Shown in pieces: positions 57,893 through 64,000 of a stretch of DNA of 64,000 bases. How positions within the stretch are numbered: position 1 is the first letter of the stretch; each line of letters begins with the position of its first letter. The position numbers and the translations under genes were made by a program. The notes under the pieces were generated by a model, which saw nothing but the letters and a program-made list of their open reading frames with translations, was not told where the DNA came from and did no database searches. The stretch is taken from NCBI GenBank assembly GCA_010094045.1, contig ML986630.1, forward strand, positions 214,516 through 278,515. The letters run 5' to 3'. The DNA is from Lojkania enalia (Eukaryota > Ascomycota > Dothideomycetes > Pleosporales).

Positions 57893-58698
57893 TCTATTAT
57901 ATTTACTTACTATTATTAAAGTAATTTCTATTAGTTTCTTTTTCTCTACTTATAAATATATTTAAGTTTAGTAGGTATCTCTACCTAATTTAGGATTAAA
58001 AGAGAGTTTATTTTTAACTTCTTAAGCGCTAGTATATTAGATTAAAAGTTGTAATAATACTATACTTAAAGCTAATATATAGGCTACTAATAGTTTTAGA
58101 ATAAGTTTCTATCTAGAGGTAGGAATAAAGTATCTGATATTAAGTAGTATTTAAAAGATTTAATATCGCTTAAATAGGTATATTCTAAAGAATATTAAAG
58201 GGTATAATATATATTTAGAGATTCGATAATTTACTATATTCTTTATTAATACTAGAACTAAAAAATCTATTATTAAAAGTTTTTAAAAGTATTAAAGTTT
58301 TAGGTATAGTTTCTACTTTTAATAGTATTTAAGATAAGAGTCCTCTAGCTAGTAGAATAGGCGTGCTAACTACTAGCAGGCAGATAGATCTACTAAGAAA
58401 AATAAGAGGTATATAAGGTATAGAGTTCTATTTAAAGCGGCTGTAAAGAGCGAGATATTTACTACTACTAGATATAGTAATAATCCTTCTATAGGCTTAT
58501 CTATAGAAACCTTATTATAACTTTTACTTCCTCTAAATAACTAAGTTTAATAAACTTTCTAGCTTAAGGTAGTTATTACTAACCTCCCTAAGCTGGTCTA
58601 AAGGCCTTACTAAGCTATTTAATTAGTAGTAGTAATAGATAATATATATAAAGAATAGGAATTTAATTAATATATACTAATAATATATACTTATTAGA
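57893..58698 (+). other. Possible gag remnant of a second gypsy element
   Basis: Stop-rich. A + strand patch near 58,140-58,220 reads L-K-D-L-I-S-L-K, then a helix, loosely like a retroelement gag. With 60,537-61,182 and 63,044-64,000 it could be one gypsy element interrupted by two pogo insertions, but only the last piece is certain. Confidence 0.25.
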
Positions 58699-58700
58699 TA

Positions 58701-60534
58701 ACATATTTTATAAGTAAGTTACCTACCTAAGTAAGTCGCTTACCTTATTAGCTATCTCTATATTTAGAGGCGTATATTATAACAACGCCTACAGGTATTA
58801 CTATAATAATTTAATAGAGGATAGATATACTATTTATCTACTACTATATAAGTTCTAGTATTAGGTTTAGGCTTGCTGCAGCAGCTGCAGTGCTTCTAGT
58901 ATAGTATATCTACTCTTCTACGCTTCTTTCCTACGCGTACTTTGTCCTCTAACTACTTATCTACCTCCTTTTAAGCAGCTATCTCAGCAGCTTCAGCCTT
59001 AGTAAGGCTACCTTACTTCTGTAGAACCTTTTTTAATCGCTTTTTACGCTGCGATAGAGCCTTATTTACTTCTTAAAGCTGATTAACCTAACGCTGAAAT
59101 AGTATATATAAATAAGCTATCTGTATAGCACTTTTAGCAAGTAAATTAAGAGAATTATTAATCGTAGTAGGTAAGCTATTCTAATACCTAGTAATACGGT
59201 CTTAAATTAGTATTGTTTAAGACCCTAGTTCGACGGCGTTAGTTAGTATTTTTAACTCTTAGAGGCAACTAGCTGCTGGTAGTAGTAATAGAGTATAAAG
59301 CTTAATATCGAGCTTTAATAGTACTAGACTAGTACCTTAAAAGCTTGCACATATATTAGCCTTAGTAATAGAGCGCTGATATACTATATAAAAGGTTAGT
59401 AGAAAGTCGAGCTTTATAATATAGTAGATACTAGCTTATATAAGCTTATCAATCTTACGCCTATATGCTTACTTTAATAGCAAGAAGTAGCCTATATCTA
59501 TAGGCTGTAGTAGATGCGATAAATATACCGGCATATATAATAGAATAATATCCTTCTCTTTATAGAGTAGCTGAAACTTAATAGACCTATAGCTCTTATA
59601 GCTATTAATAACTAGTAGATAATAAGCGTCTATTATATACTACCTTATATACTAATTAAAACGCTCTAGCTATTTAATTATAAGCTTATTATTTGTCTAT
59701 CTACTATTACTTAGCGCGATTACTCCTCTAGGTAGTATATTAATCGCTCTAATACTATATAGAGAGGTACTGCTTACTAGTAAAGATGATAAATAGTAGG
59801 ATAGTATTACTACAAGCGCTAATAGCCTAAATAACTATTATCTACTTATAATCGCTTAGCTGTAGTAATTTTAGTCAACTAGCTGATAGCTTAGTATTAG
59901 TAACTACCTTACTAGTAGATACAATACCTATCTAGAAGCCTGTCTTATTAAAATTATAGATATTATTATTAGTAATACTATACTTTACTTTAGTATTGCG
60001 TACTAGGTTAAACTAACTACTAATAACTTTAGGATCTTTATAGCAAGCTCTTTAATAGTTATATTTTTAATAGAAGTATATTTTAAGCTTAGAAATATGA
60101 TTAATATAGTTTATTAGCCAGTTTTTACTAATCTAGTCTATAGAGCGAGCTCTGAGTAAATGGTTAGCTATATCTTATATACTATCGATTATAGGAGGGT
60201 ATCTACGAGATAATAGGTCTAATATATACTATATTATAGTTGATTCTTCTAGCTTTATAAGCTTCTTTAAATTGAGCTTATAATTATATTGTAAAGGTTT
60301 ACCAGCGCGTCGGTCTCTAAGTATTATTTGGGGGATGCTATAGGTAGCTGCAGCACTTTATATACTCTAAATTTAATCTTAATTAATAGCTAAAATAGCT
60401 AGTAATATCTAACCTTCTTAATAGATTAATTAAGGTTGAGGTAGTTGCTGCATCGCGTTATAAGTAGGTAGAGTATAACTTCTTAGTAAAAGTAGGCGAC
60501 TTGCTTAGGTGGGCGACTCGCTTATAAAATACGT
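58701..60534 (-). mobile_element. Complete pogo/Fot-type DNA transposon 1
   Basis: 1,834 bp with inverted terminal repeats of about 46 bp (58701-58746 and 60489-60534). These start ACATATTTTATAAG and, on the other strand, ACGTATTTTATAAG; all mismatches are transitions. It is flanked by TA (58699-58700, 60535-60536). Size, TIR start ACGT and the TA target match Fot/pogo elements. One transposase on the minus strand fills it. Confidence 0.85.
58760..60453 (-). pseudogene. Pogo/Fot transposase, RIP-decayed (element 1)
   Basis: Begins at an ATG (60451-60453, reverse). N-terminal helix-turn-helix: I-L-R-D-R-R-A-G-K-P near 60,310. CENP-B-like start K-K-L-I-K-L-E-E near 60,250. DDE region: L-L-V-I-N-S-Y-K-S near 59,600 (family D-G-x-x-S-H) and Y-L-S-H-L-L-Q-P-I-D-I-G near 59,500. 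The C-terminus is basic (K-K-R-L-K-K, A-E-A-A-E-I-A-A) and ends in a C-S-C-C knuckle near 58,870. Many TAG/TAA stops. The protein would have cut and pasted the element at TA sites. Confidence 0.8.
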
Positions 60535-60536
60535 TA

Positions 60537-61182
60537 TTTCTCGTTAAAGAGTAATAATTATAATACTCTATCTCTAGTATAATAGAGTTTAATAAGATTA
60601 TCTAGACCTTCTAACTAAGATAATAAATTTATTAGCTCTATTAGTATAGTATATATATATATTAGAATATCTAAAAGTATTATAAATCTATTATTACTTT
60701 AAACTTCTATTAGTTTAAGCTAATAGTCCCTCTAAAAAGCTAGTAACTAGTTAAAACTAGGCTAGCTATTTAGTAGGTTAAGGTCTCGTTTATTATTATA
60801 ATTAAGTAGATAAATTACTCTACTAACTAAAAATAGTTATATACTACTATCTAAAAAATTAAGAAAAAGCTTTTAATCTATTAATCTTTATTTTATCTAA
60901 ACCTAGTAAGTTTCTCTATATTAAGTTAAATTAAGCTGTAGGCGTTATATCTAGTAGTACTCTTCTATTAATTTATTTAAGTTTTAGCCTTATAACTATA
61001 CTTCTTATAAAACCTAAAAACTTTAATTTCTTATAAAATACTAAATAAGTTAAAATAGAAATATTATCTAATTTTTAGTTAGTATAGTTTATAGTTAAAA
61101 CTATAATAGTATCTAATTTTCTTTAATTCTCTAACTTTCGTTTACTAATTAATAAAAATATCTTTAGTAAATATTTTTATAG
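60537..61182. other. Spacer between pogo elements, nothing certain
   Basis: AT-rich and stop-rich on both strands. Possibly part of the gypsy element that both pogo copies interrupt; no motif proves it. Confidence 0.3.
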
Positions 61183-61184
61183 TA

Positions 61185-63041
61185 ATATATCTTATAAGCA
61201 AGCGGCCTATATAAGTAAGTAGTCTACCCCATCAACTTTTTTAACCTTTATATATATATAGCTTAACAATTAAATAATATAATAGCAATTTACAACTTGT
61301 GTGATTATTCTATAAAAACCTCTACATCCTTCTAGCATATATAAGAATTATGTCTAGTCTTACCGCAGCGGCTATAGTATACTTTATACTATCTACTCGT
61401 ACTTAATTACACTTTAAATTAGCGTATTATAGCCCGAGTTTCCTTCTTATTATCCTTTTTAGTAATAATCATCTCATCTTATACTTTTATTAGGGTCCCT
61501 TACACTTAAATCCGCCTTTTTTTCCGCTGTTTCTGTTTTATTACTACTTTATTTACTTCTTAAAGGCTGACGATTTTATTATATATTAACCGGATCTAAT
61601 ATATTACTTTTATAGAGCCTTTTTTAAGCTAATTTAGCTTCTTAATAATAGAAGCTAGCGAAAAGCTTATATCTCTTTAAATCCGATTATAAATTAATAT
61701 TAATTAAGCTTCTAGCTCGCGCGCGTTACTTAGTATTTTTACTTCTTATAGGGTATTATCTTATATTAGCGGTGTTAGTATACGAAGCTTTATATTAAGC
61801 TTTAAAAGTACCGTTTCTAAATTAAACAGGATTAGACTAGCTCCTTAAAAGCTTATATAAATATTATCCTTTATAATTAATATATTAAAAGCAACTTTAA
61901 AAGCTAGAAAGAACTTAAGTTTTATAATATAGTTAATATAATTATATACTAAAACTAAGATCTAATTTCCATATATACATTTTAATAGTAAGAAGTAGCC
62001 TATATTTAGTAGCTATAATAGGTATAATAAATGAGCTGGTATATAGAGTAGAATAATACTCTATTCCTTATAGAGTTTCTGGAAATTAAGTGAGTTATAA
62101 CTATTATAGCTATTAAAGATTAGTAGTTAATATACACCTATTATATAATCCCTTATATATCTATAAAAGTGCTTTAACTACTTAATACTAAGTTTATTTA
62201 TTATTTAGCTGTTCTTACTAATTATAATAGCCTAGTTTTTAGGTATATTATCGCTTTTATACTAGGTAGAGAGATAGTAGTAGCTAGCAATAATAATAAA
62301 GGGTAGGAGCGTCTAGCTAGCAGTATTAATCCCCTAAATTACTAAAATCCATTTATAATTATCTAATTAAATTACCTTTAGTTAATTATATCTCTCTATA
62401 CCTATAATAACTAGTTATAATAAGATAATACCTATTTAAAAGCTAGATTCGTTAAAGTTGTATATATCTTTATCTATAATATTATACTTCTTTTTAGTAT
62501 ACTATATAAGTTTAAACCAGCCTTTAATTAGCTTAGAATTTTCGTATAAAGCTTTCTAGCGATTATAAGGCTAATTTAGACGTATCTTAAGCTTAGGAGT
62601 ACGTCTAATAAAGTTCTTAAGCTAATATATACTAATCTAGCCTATACTACGCTTAGTAAGTAAGCTATTAGCTATATCTTATATAGTAGCTAAAATAGGC
62701 GCAAATCCTCGCAAATTTAGGTTAAATATATATTAAATAATAACCTCCTCTTTAGGTTTTGTTAGTCTTTTTAAGTTAGGCTTATAATCGCGCTATAAGC
62801 GGATTCTAGTATATTATTATTAGCGTACGGTTATTTAAATTGTATTAAATATTAAAGCAGCGCGTCTTTTACTATTTATTTAGCTTCTTTTAGTAGTTAA
62901 GAGAGCTAAGTTTACATAATTCTCGTTTTAGGCTATATTCTTATTATTTTATTATTATATTATTATTAAAAGCTTAGATATCGCGTTTTAGTAATAGAGT
63001 AGACTACTTACTTATATAGAGCTCTCGCTTATAAGGTATAT
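61185..63041 (-). mobile_element. Complete pogo/Fot-type DNA transposon 2
   Basis: 1,857 bp. Inverted terminal repeats of about 43 bp (61185-61227 and 62999-63041) share CTTATAAGC and CTATATAAGTAAGTAGTC blocks. TA lies at both ends (61183-61184, 63042-63043), although local TA repeats leave the exact ends uncertain by 1-2 bases. Same orientation as element 1, but different TIR sequence, so a separate family. Confidence 0.8.
61330..62920 (-). pseudogene. Pogo/Fot transposase, RIP-decayed (element 2)
   Basis: Minus-strand landmarks: K-P-K-E-E-V-I-I with I-F-N-L-N-L-R-G-F-A-P near 62,730 (CENP-B-type helix-turn-helix); I-Y-N-F-N-E-S-G-F near 62,450, where the first catalytic Asp is Asn; W-I-L-V-I followed by G-I-N-T and P-F-I-I-I near 62,310; I-P-K-N-x-A-I-I near 62,220; and a C-terminal C-x2-C-G-like knuckle (R-C-G-K-T-R-H-N-S) near 61,360. 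Stops are frequent and the N-terminus is not clean. Confidence 0.8.
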
Positions 63042-63043
63042 TA

Positions 63044-64000
63044 GTATCTCTAAAAGTATCTAGATTAGAAGATTTTAATCGCCTATTAATATAGTAATTC
63101 TCTATATAAAGAAAAAGAATAGGAGTTTAAAATTCTATATAGATTATAAAGGCCTAAATAAGATTACTATATATAATTAGTACTCTCTTCCCCTAATTTT
63201 AAAGTCGCTAATGCGTCTAGTATAAGCTAAATACTATACTAAGCTTAATATTAGAAAAGCTTATAATCGAATTAGATTAAAGAAAGAAGATAAATAAAAG
63301 ACCGTATTTGATATTACATACAGTTCTTTTAAGTATACTATTATACCGTTTAGACTAATAAATATACTAGTTTAATTTTAAGTATATATTAACTAGATAC
63401 TTACTAGCTTTATTAATATAATATATATTATATACTTATATAATATATATTATATACTTATATAATATTTTAATTATCTCTAATATAGAAAAGAAATATA
63501 TTAAGCATATAAAGAAAGTAATTTAGAAATTATATAAAGCTACGCTCTATATAAAATTTAGTAAGTATAACTTCTATACTAGAGAAATAGATTTCTTAAG
63601 ATGTATTATTTACACTAAAAAGATTAAATTTAAATACTTTCGATTAAAACCAATCTAGAATTAGGTAGTTTTATAAACAATATAAGATATATATATCTTT
63701 ATTAGATTTATTAACTACTATTATAAGTTTCTTATAGGATGTTTAAAGATTGTCTTACCTTTAATAAAATTAACCTAAAAGGGGTTATAGTCTACTAAAA
63801 GAGACTATACCTAAAGAAGAGAAGAGGATTAAGTCCTAAATATTAGTTAGAACTAGAGGCCTTCTAATAGTTAAAGAAAGCTTTTATAAGCGTTTCTATC
63901 CTAGCTTATTATAAGCTAACTCGGCTTATAAGGGTTAAAGTTAATACTTGCCTAGTAACTCTTAGTTTACCCTAGCAGCTTTAAAATTACCCAGCTACTT
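63044..64000 (+). pseudogene. Ty3/gypsy reverse transcriptase, second element, cut by the window end
   Basis: The + strand reads as gypsy RT: K-K-K-N-R-S-L-K-F-Y-I-D-Y-K-G-L-N-K near 63,110, Y-S-L-P-L-I near 63,185, K-L-N-I-R-K-A-Y (family K-L-D-L-R-x-A-Y) near 63,245, then K-T-V-F-D-I and I-I-P-F-R-L near 63,340. The active site region (family Y-L-D-D-I) lies at a 22-bp duplication (63418-63461), which shifts the frame. A late block L-E-L-E-A-F followed by L-K-K-A-F-I near 63,860 matches the RNase H side. It starts directly at the pogo 2 boundary, so pogo 2 probably inserted into it. It continues beyond 64,000. Confidence 0.8.
63418..63461 (+). repeat. 22-bp tandem duplication in gypsy RT
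   Basis: ATAATATATATTATATACTT plus AT occurs twice in a row. 22 is not a multiple of three, so it breaks the RT frame at the active-site position. Confidence 0.85.

Noticed and set aside
1..64000. CRISPR arrays, rRNA or tRNA genes
   Set aside because: No regularly spaced short repeats with unique spacers and no tRNA-like or rRNA-like sequence were seen; the DNA is eukaryotic in character.

Overview
This window looks like accessory, repeat-rich chromatin of a filamentous ascomycete (Pezizomycotina). Most of it is AT- and TA-rich and reads as decayed coding sequence: protein families are recognisable in translation but are full of TAA/TAG/TGA stops and Asp-to-Asn, Gly-to-Arg/Glu and Cys-to-Tyr changes. 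That is the signature of C-to-T/G-to-A mutation as in repeat-induced point mutation (RIP). Reading frames are often kept for hundreds of codons, so decay was mainly by transitions. No species can be named. I could run no database search, so family calls rest on recognised motifs, and the limits of decayed genes are approximate.

Left arm (1-33,000): a graveyard of host-type genes from families often expanded in such fungi. They are a patatin-like protein (+), a CAX-type Ca2+/H+ exchanger (-), an Est1-type protein (+), an HD phosphohydrolase fused to a nucleoside monophosphate kinase (-), an AAA ATPase (-) and a FunK1 kinase (-). Several coding-like remnants between them could not be assigned.

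Centre (33,478-45,541): a less damaged, GC-richer island. It has a conserved fungal hypothetical gene with one nonsense codon, then a 5'-truncated LINE (AP-endonuclease tail, RT, RNase H, Cys-rich tail). A complete 6.7-kb Ty1/copia element (170-bp LTRs) sits inside the LINE RT motif GLPQG. The copia Gag-Pol stays in one frame for about 2,097 codons. Between integrase and RT it holds four tandem copies of the exact Zn(II)2Cys6 spacing C-x2-C-x6-C-x8-C-x2-C-x6-C, with half of the Cys codons turned to Tyr codons. This is the most unusual thing in the window. A truncated pogo/Fot transposon closes the island.

Right arm (45,542-64,000): an APH-type phosphotransferase with a recognisable intron, a DUF7924-like protein, a complete Ty3/gypsy element with 303-bp LTRs and a perfect ACTAG duplication, two complete pogo/Fot elements with TIRs and TA target sites, and a second Ty3/gypsy RT running off the end. 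I see no RNA genes, no CRISPR and no clearly intact host gene.
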